64,000 bases of DNA from Forficula auricularia (lineage: Eukaryota; Arthropoda; Insecta; Dermaptera; Forficulidae): positions 66,004,291 to 66,068,290 of the forward strand of contig JALMQS010000099.1 of assembly GCA_024734495.1 (NCBI GenBank), given 5' to 3'. Numbering within the stretch: position 1 is the first letter of the stretch; every line of letters starts with the position of its first letter. Below, piece by piece: positions 22,460 to 34,574 of this stretch. Made by a program: the position numbers and the translations under genes. The notes beneath the pieces were generated by a model. It did no database searches, was not told the DNA's origin, and saw only the letters and a program-made list of their open reading frames with translations.

Positions 22460-23170
22460 AAAATAATTTTTAAGAAAAAATAAAACCGGCTTCAAAAAAT
22501 TAAATGCAACAAATAAAATCCACTAAAAGGTATAAAATAATTATAATCTTATTTAGTTACAGCTAAACAACGAAATATTAACATGAAATTACTTTTTGAA
22601 GTCGGTGCCAAACATATACCTTTTATGAATCGCACTCGACGGATCTTACTTAGTACCTAGAGGGTATGCTCGCTTATAGGTATAGTTTGTTTGGTACCGA
22701 CATCAAAAAGTAATTTCATGTTAATATTTCGTCGTTTAGTTGTAACTAAATAAGATAATAATTATTTTATACCTTTTAGTGGATTTTATTTGTTGCATTT
22801 AATTTTTTGAAGTCGATTTTATTTTTTTCTTAAAAATTATTTTTATTTTCTCTTTTTAGTGATGTTATTAATAGTGATCATATCATCAGAACTTGACCAA
22901 ATTAATATGGCACTATCCCTAAAATACCCCCTTTCCAATAAAAAAATAATCATCGAAATCGGTTCATAAACAAAGAAGTTAGGCCAGAACAAACCTAACA
23001 AAAAAGGTCTAATACCAATAAAAAAAATGGGACCAATCGGAAGCTAGACTGAACTCAATGCAATTTTTTTTTTCAAAATCGGTTCACAATTGGCGGATAT
23101 ATGAGGTAATATAGGCACAAAAAAAAAATTCAGTCGAATAGAGAACCTCCTCCTTTTTTGAAGTCGGTTA
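22460..23170 (-). mobile_element. GACTTC element (family C), copy 2
   Basis: Reverse orientation relative to 9448-10219. Palindrome at 22460-22850, then the body, ending TTTTTTGAAGTCGGTTAAAA. Close to full length. Confidence 0.75.
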
Positions 23171-24260
23171 AAAATAGAAGTTCAGTCCGCAGATTGCACA
23201 AAGTTCCTACTTGTCCCATAATGGTTATATTCTCAAAACGAAGAATTAGAAGACTCAGGAGCTTCTGGTTAATAAGTATCTATTTTTTTTTTTTTTTTTT
23301 TTTTTTTGAATTTTTTGAGATTTTTGCATGTTGACATAATAAAAAACATAAATAAACCGTTTCAAGAAATAGTTTTTTTTTCGAAGACTGAGTGGTAGAA
23401 CTCAAAAAGATTTAACGGAAATGCATCTCAAGAATAATGAAAAGTAACAAATTAGGTAGAAATAATTTATTAAAACCTGGAATTTCATTTTCATTCTCTT
23501 AAAGACCGACTTATCACAGGGTCTTCCCTCCTTCAGAGTTTAAAAGGGTAAACGAAGGAATCTTGTAACCAGCTTCTTTTAATATTGCTTGTTTGTTATT
23601 GCCATTAATTTCAATAGAATCAAAGACAAACTGGAACTGATAAGAAGACCTTTGTTAACTATTTTAAGCCTGAGGAAGGAGGAAAATCCACCGAAATGTC
23701 TGTTTTTAAAAGAATGAAAATGACATTCCAGGTTTCAAAGAATTTGAAGTTTTCATAATCCTTGCCTTCTTATTCATAGTTTATGTTTAAATTTATTATT
23801 AGCGGGCACCAAAATCTCAGCAAAATATTTTTGAAATTTGTGGGGAACGTACCAAAAAGACTTCATATATTTTACCTCAAGAGAATTCTGACCTCCCCAG
23901 AATATATTTTTTGACCGGTCACCCACCCAAATTGTTGCTCAACTTCCGAATGCTATGAAATTAGTGGCTTGAACATTTTTTAGTCTTTGTCATACGCAAA
24001 TAAATATACCCTATATTTTCTTATTTACTCGTAGATACTTATTTCATACTTTTTCAAGGTTCACTTTTGAGTAAATAAGAGTTCACCTCCCGATAATGAA
24101 ATTCGTATAAGCAAATACAATATTTCGGATATAATGAATCATAGATCTTGTATGATTTGATTCATTCAAAATAATCCAATAAAAAAAAAAAAGTTGTTGT
24201 GGTTTAGGAGTTCAAAGGATTGGTCTTTTCTCATTAGATATTTGAAAATTAAATAAAATT
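23171..24260. other. AT-rich stretch with one hammerhead-like motif
   Basis: A poly(T) tract at about 23284-23308 and the motif at 23670. No gene seen. Confidence 0.4.
23670..23700 (+). ncRNA. Hammerhead-like motif
   Basis: CTGAGGA, GGAGGAAAATCCACC as helix II (one mismatch), GAAATGTC. Core bases are kept; helix I pairing is poor. Confidence 0.4.
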
Positions 24261-24274
24261 ATTATTATAAATTT

Positions 24275-24345
24275 CTCCTGTAGAACGGGATTGGTCCATA
24301 GTATTTCCTGTATGTCGTAAGAGGCGACTAAAAGGGATGAGAGTG
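24275..24345 (+). mobile_element. Possible retroelement fragment
   Basis: TATGTCGTAAGAGGCGACTA is a word I associate with dispersed insect retroelement ends; nothing else supports it here. Confidence 0.25.
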
Positions 24346-24517
24346 ATTTATTTTAAAGTAAGGGAAAAACCAAACTTTAACAGAAAACAAATTCAAATAG
24401 GTACATTTTTTCAATGGGTAACTTTTTCTTTTAAAAAATTGATGAAGATTTTGAAACGACTTTGTTTTGCCGAGAGTATCAGAGCTGTTAATTTATAAGG
24501 GAAATTAATGAGGTTAT

Positions 24518-24664
24518 CCTTTGTTTGATGCAATTAAATATAACGAATAAATATATTAGGCATAATTAATTTATTTGTTAGAAATAACAAATAAATTATA
24601 TGAAATTTATTATTCGTTATATATATATATATATATTATGTTTATTTGCATCAAACAGACAACC
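24518..24664. repeat. Inverted repeat with TTTGATGCAAATAAA ends
   Basis: Arms GTTTGATGCAATTAAATAT-like and its complement around 24595. The end word also appears at 37.11 kb (CTTGATGCAAATAAACG). Confidence 0.6.
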
Positions 24665-25320
24665 TCATTGATTTCTCTTTATAAATACAATTTTGTTCAT
24701 TCATAAATTTTTTCTTTTTAATTTTTTATACTTTCCATATAATTCTTTCAAAATAGTTAATCCATATAAATTAGAAAATAATTATGCAAAAAATCTATTT
24801 AAAGTGATTTTTTAAGAAATTTAATTTTTTGAAAAGTATTTCTTCGGAATCTAAATTAAATATATAATTCAATAGAATTGCTGTATATGTATTCAAATAT
24901 GAGCAAACAGCTATAACAAATAATATTTTTTTTTTGAAAATTGAAAATTCCCAAGATGCTGTCAAAAAAATTTTTGTTTTGTTTTTAGTCATTTAGATAT
25001 GAATAGTAAATATTATTATGACTGTTATCTAGATTAAATCAAAACTTATTTATATTACCCATTGTAGCCAATGATTCATTTTAGGAATGGAAAATTTATA
25101 ACTTTAAAATATACATTCTCACTTCATCTGACACAAATATATTATTATTTTGTAAACAAATCATCTATAAATATACTTCAAACTAAATAAATAAAATTGG
25201 TTCTCATAAGTTTAAGGCTCACTGAGAACCTCTCAAGGTTACTCTAGAATTTGTTAAACCCAAACAGTAACCTGGTTGTTTGTTTTTGTTGACAAATTGA
25301 ATATTACGTTTTGTTACTTA

Positions 25321-25551
25321 AGGCCCCTGCACACGAGGCTTGTTTTAATAATTTTTGTCTGCTTGATGTTAACAGATGGTTTCAAAGAACCAAGCCGGGA
25401 AATAGAACATGTCCTATCTTTTAAATCAAGTAAGCTAGCAAGAAAAACAGTAAGAGTGACGTCATTTCCTCCCCCACAGGCCTCCAAATTGCAATCAGAA
25501 AGCTCCCATCCCAAAAACAGGTAGAAGAAAGTGTGCAACGGGCTTTACTTT
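25321..25551. mobile_element. Degenerate MITE
   Basis: AAGGCCCCTGCACACGAGG at left and, inward from the right, AAGTAAAGCCCGTTGCACAC. Imperfect inverted ends, ~230 bp. Small overlapping frames are not convincing. Confidence 0.4.
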
Positions 25552-26147
25552 TGAACCAAAGTAAACTCTTTTTATTAAAAGTAAATTCAAATGATCAATT
25601 TTTATAATTCAAAAAATAATTGGTATTAATTTGTGTCATCTTTTCAAATGTGTATAGGTAGTTATTTTCGAAATTACTTTGAATCGAAAATGAACTAAAA
25701 TTCAAATAAATTATTTATTTCAAAAATAATTTTTATTCTACCTCAGGGGTCTGAGTATTTTTTTTTCGTGGGTCGATCGCCCAAAATGAATTTTTTTTAC
25801 AGATAGAACGAGATAACTTCGTGGCATAGAAAATTAAATAATTTAGTATTTTTGTAGATTCAAAATAATTTTCAAACTAATCAAAAAATAATTATAAAAT
25901 TAGGAATGTTAATAAAAAATTTATTACAACTCATTTTTTAATGATGAAAATTGATCAGAATGTGTAGTTTTGTTTTAGTATATCGTCGCTGTTATAACAA
26001 AATATAGTATGTCAAAATTACAAAAAAAAATTTTATTGATAAAAAACACTTGTATTTGTTAGATAGATCTAGTCTCAAATTCTTGTATGTTATCAGGTGA
26101 TAGAAATCAAGTTACAGATTAAAAACAAAACAAAGTATTTAGGTTTT

Positions 26148-26210
26148 TAAAGAATTTGGTGTTGGTACTTGGTGAAACATTTTTTATCCAATAATTTTAG
26201 CAATAAAGTA
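26148..26210 (+). repeat. Dispersed repeat shared with 63655-63725
   Basis: GAATTTGGTGTTGGTACTTG and GTGAAACATTTTTTATCC, also at 63.67 kb. Confidence 0.55.
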
Positions 26211-26254
26211 TTTAGGGTTATTATAAATGAAAACAGAAGTTTTTCTTAGCTACT

Positions 26255-26945
26255 TATCCCAGTAAATAGAGGGGTTTCAGCTTACATTAATTGCAGGAAA
26301 ATATTTTTTTTCTAGAATCGACAAAATTTCCTAGACAATGAGATTGAAATCAAGTTTCTAGGATAAGTGGTTTTCATTTTATGATGGAAAAACTGGGATT
26401 TTTTTGGAAAAATTTGAATTTATTCAAAACTTAAACCTCATTGCGACACGGGTTTTACCATTATCCAATTACGATGAAACTTTGTTTAAATTGTTGAAAA
26501 TTTAATCTAATTTAAAAAAGTATACAGTGGTCTTTGTCGAAAACGTGCTCCTTTATGGTCAAAATGTGAAATAATCGAAAAAAGTGCAATTTTTTGGTAT
26601 ACGTATTCAAAAGTGATCTGGGGGGCTGTTTTTGGATCCCCATTACAAATCGAACTACTAAACCAATTTTGCATTTCTTTTTTTTAATAGACGTAAAAAT
26701 TTACCCCTTTACTATAGAACGGTTATTTATAAAATATGGACCGTTTTCGAGTTATAAGCAAAAAACTGGAAAGAGTCGGAAAATTTTGAGGTTTTTTGGT
26801 CACCAAATCTTGTCCTCCACACTTTCGAGGTCGCAAACTTAGATTTAGCATACCCACACCATACCAAACGATCCTAGAAAAAAATCTTTTCCCGCAATTA
26901 ATGTAAGCAGAACCACTTTTTGAATCCTCTATTTACTGGGCTAAC
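26255..26945. mobile_element. Inverted-repeat element of unknown type
   Basis: Arms 26255-26330 and 26868-26945 share CTTACATTAATTGC, TTTTTTTCTAG and CAGTAAATAGAG in inverted order. The ~540-bp interior holds an 82-codon frame (26594-26842) without recognisable content. Confidence 0.55.
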
Positions 26946-27154
26946 GGAAAAGTGTTGATTTTCACATACGATATTTTGATATAACAACGACTATATGAGA
27001 AAACATGGTATCTGTTTGAGAAAAAATATCGGTTTTGTCAACAAAAACAAAAAGGTTAACAGCTTCTGTTTGGGTTTTACAAACACAAAACTTGAGCAAG
27101 ATGCGAGGTAGGTTACACAAAAAAAGAAATAAAACAAAATTGAGTTTTTGGATT

Positions 27155-27184
27155 CGATATATTTTGGGGTGAGCCCATCATCAG
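27155..27184 (-). ncRNA. Degenerate hammerhead-like motif
   Basis: Minus strand CTGATGATGGGCTCACCCC, but the GAAA element is missing. Same sequence family as 28584 and 30781. Confidence 0.25.
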
Positions 27185-27270
27185 AAGTCTAGGAAAACTG
27201 TTTTCACCTAGAACCAACACCTAACTCTTTAAAAGTTATTTATAAACACAGTTTAAAAACGCCACCCTTA

Positions 27271-27419
27271 GGGCCAGTTGTATGTCAGTTGGTAATCTCT
27301 TTTTAACCGTTGACAAATGGTAAATCCTTAGAATTCACCTTGTGCTCGAAAGCGAATTCAAAGGATTTACCATTTGCCAACGGTTAAAAAGAGTTTACCA
27401 ACCGACATACAACCGGCCC
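27271..27419. mobile_element. Palindromic PIF/Harbinger-like MITE
   Basis: 149 bp, one large hairpin: GGGCCAGTTGTATGTCAGTT ... AACCGACATACAACCGGCCC. Perfect TTA duplications at 27268-27270 and 27420-27422. Shares its end motif with 7705-7900. Confidence 0.8.
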
Positions 27420-27579
27420 TTAGTAGTAGAACCTTTTGGTTTTTTGTCTGTGTTTTGAAGGAATTCGTGTTTTTTTCTCCTCATTAAGACTAAAAACCCA
27501 CAAATGTTTTCTTGAACACCGATAAGCCCGGTTATTGACTTTTTCCACCTATCTCACCTGAGTAGTCACCTGAGTAGTT

Positions 27580-27842
27580 TGATTTTTCGTTCCTCGGCCT
27601 CGACCTCGAGTCAGCCGACGACGATCTCGTTTTTTATGATGTCCCCCCAGGATCCAAGCTATTGAGTGCTTGTTGTCATGAGGAAAGGAGAAACTTCGTG
27701 GTAAATCATTGACAAACGAAGCCGTCAACTTTCGAGCCGCTGAGTCTAGTAGTAGAAATGGCACTGATAACGATTTCGATTCTGGCATTGGATTTTCATT
27801 CACTCCTTTCTTTCCCCTTCGATTAGATAATAGATATTTCAA
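27580..27842. other. GC-rich block, candidate exon(s), strand unresolved
   Basis: An island of higher GC with long frames on both strands. Minus: a ~95-codon frame ending at an excellent donor (ACTCAG|GTGAGA near 27555), with LLLDSAARKLTASFVNDLPR and a basic tail RRLTRGRGRGTK. Plus: one short frame with a tag acceptor before 27580 and a donor near 27701, and another reading NEAVNFRAAESSSRNGTDND. No domain recognised in any. Confidence 0.25.
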
Positions 27843-28570
27843 ATAAATAAAGATATAGATTTCAAAGAAATTTACATTTTTATAAACAAAAATGAATGAT
27901 TCGAGATTATTAATAAATAAATCCGGTTATTTAAAAACTTTATTTTTATCATTTCTTTGAAAAAATAATTATATAAGTAATTACCTAAAATAAAATAAAA
28001 AATTAAAAATTAAGTTTCTGAAGATAATATTAGAAAAAGTTAAAATTTCGTGCATATCACATTACTTTCACTTACATGCATGAGAAAACAGCCACATAAG
28101 CTTCTAAATCTTGTCAAACTTATAAAACTTTTCTCACAGAGATATGAATTTGATAAAATTTATACCCAAGAAGAACCCGTAATTTTTCATAAATGCTGAA
28201 AATTAAAAAAAAAATTAATATCGTTTTTGAGAAAATAAATCGAGAAAAACCTAAATACACCAGAAAGAAAGTAGTACCTATGTTATGCCGATTTAAAAAA
28301 AAACCTTGCTGTGAACTTCAAATAACTTAATTTTTAAATATCATATTTCTGAGATTTAACATTATTGAGTATTAGCTACCACAGACAAATAGTTAAATTG
28401 GCAATGACTTATGGGACACTTCTTTTGGCACCGCAAATCCCAAAATATGAATCTTTGATGAAAACTATACCTATCTACAGTAGTTTTTAAAGGGTTATAG
28501 TGGTGTTTCACAAGTAAAAATAAAAGTTAAAAAATTAAAAATATTTTTTTAATTATATTTTTGGACTTTT
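27843..28570. other. AT-rich stretch without recognisable features
   Basis: No gene or clear repeat seen. Confidence 0.4.
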
Positions 28571-28579
28571 ATTTTAAAT

Positions 28580-28620
28580 ACTCTATACATATTTCCGGTT
28601 TTTAGCCCATCATCAGGAGT
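28580..28620 (-). ncRNA. Hammerhead motif with intact core and helix I
   Basis: Minus strand: ACTC-CTGATGA, GGGCTAAAAACC-type helix II (weak), then GAAAT-ATGT-ATA, then GAGT. Helix III is A-U/A-U pairs around ATGT with A at the cleavage position; ACTC and GAGT form helix I. Relatives with more decay are at 27155 and 30781. Confidence 0.5.
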
Positions 28621-29015
28621 TCATAAAACGTGTTTAATATGTTTCACTATAAACCAACATCGCTTTCCCTAAATGTTATAGCTATCTAGCTATATGGATA
28701 TACTTCCAACTGGAATTCACAAATTAAAAGTTAAATTTATTTTATTAGAAAGACTTCAAAATTCCTTCCGGCAATGCTATATCTATTCTTAACTAATTCT
28801 TTTTAAGTTATTGAGAATATTAATACATATCTCGGTACGCCCGGCAAGGGTTTAGTTAATCTAATTATTATTTCGAAATATTTGAAATGTAGAGAATTTT
28901 TTTCAAACATTTTTTAACTGTCTGTCGGCTCGTAGAAAGTTCGACTTTATGCTAAAATATTTTTTATTTTTATAAAGAAATATGTACCTACAGATTATAG
29001 ATTTTGGGCTTTTTA

Positions 29016-29189
29016 ATTTTAGACCTTTCATTGCAAAATGCAGAAAATTCAAAAAAATATGAGGAACTATTGAATATAGTAGATGAACTGAAATTTGGTC
29101 CAAGAGCTTGTATTAATAAACCGCACCTTTCTTCCAAACCTAAGCTATCTAAATTTATAATGTTTCTCATTATATCAAAGAATAATTGA
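29016..29189 (+). CDS. Candidate terminal coding exon, unrecognised
   Basis: A T-rich tract ending TTTTAATTTTAG gives an acceptor just before 29021. The open frame then reads LSLQNAENSKKYEELLNIVD, ELKFGPRACINKPHLSSKPK, LSKFIMFLIISKNN and a stop (29187-29189). Charged, helix-like N-terminal part; no family recognised. The first in-frame ATG is at 29004, before the acceptor. Short length and AT-rich context leave real doubt. Confidence 0.3.
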   Translation: MLDLSLQNAENSKKYEELLNIVDELKFGPRACINKPHLSSKPKLSKFIMFLIISKNN

Positions 29190-29533
29190 CATATTAACGA
29201 GAATTGTTTTTGATCGGGCTTTTTTTTGAAAAAGATATATATCGCGAGACTACTGGCAGTTGAAGCTATTGGAGTCTGCGGAGTCTTAAGTCTGGACCAA
29301 GAGAGAAAAAGATATGATCCACTTAGCTACAATCCAAAGTCATTTTGCGTATAGCCCGCATGACACTCGGATGGATCACCAAATGAATTTGAAATCTAAG
29401 ATGTTATATATTCAATCTCCCAGTCCAGAGTGCCCGATCTACTAGCACGTATATTAGGTGCTTGTCATTAATTAATCGTATGTTTCCTACATTTGATTCA
29501 ATCAAATGTAGGTGATTTTTGTCAAATATTGAG

Positions 29534-29648
29534 TGAAAATAATATCTGAACTTATATATTTCTAACTTGAAATAATGATGTTAATTATAAATTTATTTAA
29601 CATTATTATTTCAAGCTAAAAATATAAATTCAGATATTATTCGCTGCT
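29534..29648. repeat. Inverted repeat with ~46-bp arms
   Basis: AATAATATCTGAA ... TTCAGATATTATT around an AT-rich centre at ~29590. Confidence 0.75.
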
Positions 29649-30690
29649 GATAAAAAAAAATTGACAAATAATCAAAATTTATTGGAGAATTTTAATGAGT
29701 ACTGAAAATGTTTTCAATATAGTACCTATTATGTTGATAGCCAAATTCAACTAATATAATTTTTTATCATATAATGATATTATTAGCAAAGATCTAACAG
29801 CGAATGTCGTTTCACATCCATTTAGGAAGTATTTTCATGTCAGCCATTTTTAAATTTGAACTCAACACTCATGTCCATGACATATGTTTTTTTTTTAATA
29901 TTTATACCTACCCATATATCTAAAATATCTATATTTAAAACTGGCTGTTTTATTTTGCCCTACTGACAAATATATTGCTAAACCTTTCTTTGGAAGTGAC
30001 AATATACCCTACCAACTCTACCTGCTTTGTTGACAAGATTTCGGAAGAAACGTGGTAGGCCTTTCAGGAAACGTCTGCAGGAACACAATTGACAATCCTA
30101 GATGGTGATAAATTCATCACCTTAGAAGAGAAAGTAAAAGCAGAGAGCTTCCATTTAAATAAAATTTAAAATACCATAAACCGTTCATAAAGGATTTTGC
30201 TAATTTTACAAAAACAATTTGCAAACACTGATGAGTTCTTTTTTCGAGTGACACCTGTGTTATATTTTAGAAAATTAATTAAAATTTCATGTAAAACAAC
30301 ACGATGATTTATTTCAAATCGAGGCTTAGTTCAGATGAGTAATGCGGTTAGCTACTTTGCTCGATTTCCTGGGCTATCTAAAGCCGGAAGGACATTAAAT
30401 AAACGGAATTTAACTGAGTCTATGGGGAATTCAGAGCTGAAAGTGAACTAAGTTCATATTTTGGCCATTTTGCACTAACTGCTATAGTAGAATAAAAATG
30501 TGATATTTTCTTTGCAATAGTAAATCAAGTTCATAGTTAAATGTTTATCTACCATTGGCTCAGCAAGATCAATTAGAAATCATGTTAATTGCAACTAATT
30601 ACCTTTGATATCTATTTACGTAGAAATGAATCTCCTGGACTTGGATCATTTTAATTATGAATCCGTAATTCAGTTTTCTTAATATAACTC
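29649..30690. other. AT-rich stretch without recognisable features
   Basis: No gene seen on either strand. Confidence 0.4.
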
Positions 30691-30694
30691 TTCT

Positions 30695-30781
30695 TCTTTT
30701 CACGATGGAGGGGCCAACCCAGGCCTTTAGGGGTTGCACCTTTTTGTGTAACTCCTTCTCTCATCATTATCATAAAAAAAA
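30695..30781 (+). mobile_element. LINE 3' end
   Basis: CACGATGGAGGGGCCAACCC, AGGCCTTTAGGGGTTGCACC, CTCATCATTATCAT and an A-tail. Same 3' UTR as 40579-40889, 35521-35715 and 62290-62421. Confidence 0.75.
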
Positions 30782-30823
30782 ACTCTTGATGATGGGCTCT
30801 CTTCTCAAAATATATATCGAGTT
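30781..30823 (+). ncRNA. Degenerate hammerhead-like motif
   Basis: AACTC-TTGATGA, GGGCTCTCTTCTC, AAAATATATATC, GAGTT. Helix I (AACTC/GAGTT) is intact but C3 and the GAAA element are decayed. Confidence 0.3.
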
Positions 30824-31219
30824 CATTAAAAATATTTATTTTATTTGAGAATTACCAACTAGTATACTATTTAATCAACTATGTATTATTAAATTAATTG
30901 TTTGAATTTCTTTCGTAAAGGTATGAAAATGTTGAATAATTGTCAGGTTTTCTGCGAAACATAACACCTTATTTGTTTGTTTCTGAGTTTTCGATTATTT
31001 GATCATCTTCAGAACTCTTCATTTATTAGGAGTGATTTAAAGGTTCGCTTTAAAAAATGTAAAACTTTACCCTTATAGCTCTGAGGTTGATCAAATTAAA
31101 GATCAGAAATTCTGAAGGAACCAATTAAGTTGTTATTTTTCACCGAAAACCTGATACTTCATCATATTAATGGTTTTGTTAATAAAAATATATAATTACA
31201 TTTTTTCAATTTCCTTTTA

Positions 31220-31587
31220 GGGGCCGTCCATAAATTACGTCACACGAATTTCAATATTTTAGACCCCCCCCCCCTCTCCCTCTATGTCACAATCTGTCAC
31301 ATTTTCAGTGAACCCCTTCCTATATTGTGACGTCACACTATCACTTTTATATCCTTATTGCTTGCTTACAATTTTTTGTCTAGATTTATTTTACCAACAT
31401 TTTCAGGTTGGACTAATAATAACCTGAAATCTAAAAAATATGATATATTTGAAAATTATTAAAAAATTTTAATTTGACTTATGTAACATCCCAATTTTTA
31501 AGATCCACGCGCCGCCCTGTCACATTTTCTCACAAATCTGAGATGCCCCCCCCCCTTACGGTGTGACGTAATTTATGGACGGTCCCC
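31220..31587. mobile_element. PIF/Harbinger-like MITE
   Basis: Inverted ends GGGGCCGTCCATAAATTACG and GGGGACCGTCCATAAATTAC, flanked by TTA at 31217-31219 and 31588-31590. The 368-bp interior has C-runs and TGTCACATTTTC-like words near both ends. Confidence 0.75.
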
Positions 31588-32029
31588 TTATTGAATAATT
31601 GATTTTTTAATTTTAAAACCCACTAATAGTTCATTACATATATTATTATATATTAAAATGAAGAAATTTAATTTAATTAGGTTACTAATTAAATAAATTG
31701 TTAATTAATTTAAATTAATTAATTAATCTGATGTATTTTCTATTGAAGGTGGAGTGTTAGTACTCAAATTGGTACAAAGGCAGCCCAAGAATAATGAAAA
31801 TCAAAGTAATTTATTAGAACGCCATTTTCATCCTTTTAAAAAACCCGACAATTCGGAAGGGTCAACGAAAAGCCCTTCGTGTATATAAATATTATTTTTT
31901 ATTGCATTTAAGTTTAAAACTTTACAATGATGGCTGGAGCGAGTCAAAACGTTAGAAAAAATATAAATGAAATTTTATTGCAATTTTAATTAATTCTGGC
32001 TGCAAATAAATATCGACCTTTTTACTAAT

Positions 32030-32103
32030 TAAAAATAATATTAATATATTGGTTTTAAGTAAAGGAAAAAATTTCCGAGCAACGCTCGGTCCGCCAGGCA
32101 GAC
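32030..32103 (+). mobile_element. Helentron-like 3' end (family 2), truncated
   Basis: AATTAAAAATAATATTAATA, then a stem CCGAGC-AAC-GCTCGG and TCCGCCAGGCA. Same terminus as at 15.8 and 51.46 kb. Confidence 0.5.
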
Positions 32104-32298
32104 ACTACATACATTAATGATGATAAAAATTAAATCTAATTATTTTTAAACACTGCTCTGTTTAACAAATTCTAAATATTTTTGTTGAAACCCTGTCTCT
32201 TCACGGTTGCCATTTGCTAACGGTAATATCATTCTTAACCAAATATGAACTTTCACCTTGACAAGACAAATTAAAAATAGTTAGTATTATCTTTACTT

Positions 32299-32321
32299 AA
32301 AAAAAAAAAAAAAAAAAAAAA
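32299..32321. repeat. Poly(A) tract
   Basis: About 22 A. Confidence 0.9.
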
Positions 32322-32377
32322 GAATCTATTGTAAAGTTATTTGCCTAAACTCCTAAACAAAACGATTCAGTCTATCA

Positions 32378-32520
32378 TTAACCGACTTCCTGGGTTCAGT
32401 CTAGCTTCCGATTGGTCCCGTTTTTTATTTTCATTGGTATTGGACCTTTATTGATATGTTTGTTAATGCCTAACTTCTTTGTTTATGAACCGATTTCGAT
32501 GATTATTACTTTATCAAATG
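32378..32520 (+). mobile_element. Family C 5' fragment with internal deletion
   Basis: TTAACCGACTTC joins directly to TGGGTTCAGTCTAGCTTCCG, missing ~125 bp present in the 9448 copy, then stops at ~32520. Confidence 0.65.
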
Positions 32521-32730
32521 CGAAGCATGGGGAAAGTATTCTAATCGGTCTGGCGGCAAGCCGCGACTTCAAAGGGTCCTCAGGTAAAGACTACGGAACC
32601 CATGGACTCAATTAAAGTCACAAATTGTAGTATTCAATTAGGTTGAATTTTAGCACGTGACGGTTTTGCCAAAAATTACATGGGGTCTCGTCGAGAGGCC
32701 AAAAAGTGCCATTTTTTCATTTAGTGCGTG

Positions 32731-32799
32731 CGGATGTATGTATGTATGGACGTATGTATGTATGGATGGATGGATGTATGGATAGATAGATGTATGTTA
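32731..32799. repeat. GTAT/GGAT microsatellite
   Basis: Interspersed GTAT, GGAT and GATA tetramers. Confidence 0.9.
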
Positions 32800-33328
32800 T
32801 CGTTTTTTTGGCCCACGATTTTTTCCGCACCGTTACACCGATTGAAATGAAATTGAAAACCTACCATTAGTTTAACAAAATGAAGCGCTGATTAGTTTTT
32901 GGTACATATCGGCCCACAAACATTAGTACTTTATATCGGTACTTTATTAGTTTTTTCTAAATATCTTGAAAATGACTTAACCAATTTTGATGAAATTTAA
33001 TATCCTAATTAATTACCTTGGGCACCACAAAAAAGATTAAATAAAGTTTTTAGTAAAATTATATTTTAAAGTACTTTACTTTAGAGTAAGATAGTACTTT
33101 TTTAATTTTTTAAATTCTTTAAAATTTATTCATTTGAAAGTTTTAATATAGCTCATTTAGCCTTGCTTAAGTAAGAATGGATAGGCTTCTCTCTGTGAAA
33201 TGCTAAAAATTTGGGAGGAATTTTTATAAGTAGCCATAGCAACTGCGTTGTTTTCTTATCCGTTACCTTTGCTGAAGACATAGAGAAATCGACTTTAAAC
33301 CAAAACCTTCCTCCTTTCCTTTCAAACC

Positions 33329-33360
33329 GACGTTTCGGAGGATTTTCCCTCCTTCTTCAG
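33329..33360 (-). ncRNA. Hammerhead-like motif with strong helix I
   Basis: Minus strand: CTGAAGA (position 7 is free in hammerheads), GGAGG-GAAAA-TCCTCC as helix II, GAAACGTC. The flanks CTTTGAAACT and GGTTTGAAAG pair at nine of ten positions (one G-U). Helix III is collapsed to A-CG-U. Confidence 0.6.
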
Positions 33361-33641
33361 AGTTTCAAAGGGTCAATGAATGAAACAAATAAAATGTTTC
33401 CTTCTTCTCTCCACAGTAGTGTTCAAAAACTTTCTTCATTTTTAACAAAGGCATAGAAAAACATTTTTTTCCTCCTTTTCTTAATTAGAACTTATTAAGA
33501 AATTCTTAATTAGAACTAATTAAGAAAAGGAAGAAAAAAATGATTTTCTATGCCTTTGTTAAAAATGAAAGTTTTTGAACCCTACTGTGGAGAGAAGAAG
33601 CAAACATTTTATTTGTTTCATTCATTGACCCTTTGAAAACC

Positions 33642-33674
33642 TTGAAGAAGGAGGGAAAAATACTCCGAAACGTC
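33642..33674 (+). ncRNA. Hammerhead-like motif, C3 lost
   Basis: TTGAAGA, GGAGGGAAAAATACTCC, GAAACGTC; AAACC and GGTTT pair as helix I. Mate of the motif at 33329 in the other palindrome arm. Confidence 0.45.
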
Positions 33675-33830
33675 GGTTTGAAAGGAAAGGAGGAAGGATT
33701 CCAATAAATTACACCTTATTTGATATGTGTTAATTTTTTCTTTCCTCACTACCTCCCTGCCTTCCATTACATTCAATTAAAATTTCTACCAGTCCGTCTC
33801 TCTCCAGAGAAAATTTCGTTGCAAAAAAAT

Positions 33831-34440
33831 TCTACATTAGATTTTTGACGCTTCGATTATTATTGGTAACCATTGCTGAAGACATGGAGGAATCGGCTTA
33901 AAATCAAAAATAACGATCGATTCTTGTCTAATACTAGAGGACTAACCTTATTGCATTACATTTTTGATGTTTTGACTATTAATGGCAACCTCTACTGAAA
34001 ACGTGGAAGAATCGACTTAAAATCAAAAAGACTAAATTCTTTTTGGTAAACAACTCAGGCTTGAGTTATTTGCCATAAAAGAATTTAGTCTTTTTGATTT
34101 TAAGTTGATTCTTCCACGTTTTCAGTAGAGGTTGTCATTATCGTAATAGTCAAAACATCAAAAATGTAATGCAATAAGGTTAGTCCTCTAGTATTAGATA
34201 AGAATCGATCGTTATTTTTGATTTTAAGTCGATTCCTCCATGTCTTCAGCAATGGTTACCAATAATAATCGAAGCGTCAAAAATCTAATGTATAATTATT
34301 ATTCCTCAAGTAATAGATGAGAATCAATCGCTATTTTTGATTTTAAGTCGATTCCTCCATGTCTTCAGCAATGGTTACCAATTTAAACCGAAACGTTAAA
34401 AATCCAATATAAAATGGTTATTCCTCGACTATTAAATTGA
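33831..34440. repeat. Palindrome plus ~120-bp tandem units
   Basis: Arms meet at ~34058 (TAAATTCTTTTTGGTAAAC / GCCATAAAAGAATTTA). The right arm continues as direct units starting near 34150, 34278 and 34398, each with TTGATTTTAAGTCGATTCC, TCCATGTCTTCAGCAATGG and TTACCAAT. Confidence 0.75.
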
Positions 34441-34574
34441 GAATAGATCATTATTTTTGAATTAAAGTCAACATGAACTGCAAATTGCAAGTGATATCTG
34501 ATTAATAATAAAGGAATAAACATATTAATATTTCAAATGAATTTGGATAAAGTTTAGCAACGATCCGTTGCAGT

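Larger units (their letters stand above)
33305..33698. repeat. Palindrome with a hammerhead-like motif in each arm
   Basis: Arms 33305-33500 and 33508-33698 around AATTAAG-rich centre sequence. The left arm carries the motif on the minus strand, the right arm on the plus strand, so both point outward. Confidence 0.85.

Noticed and set aside
30955..31025. Hammerhead at CTGAAGATGATCAAATAATCGAAAA-like sequence (minus strand)
   Set aside because: Helix I words would pair directly after GAA, leaving no helix III or cleavage position; treated as unrelated or too decayed.
33270..34400. Further hammerheads at CTGAAGACATGGAGGAATCG units
   Set aside because: They contain CTGAAGA but no GAAA element or helix II after it.
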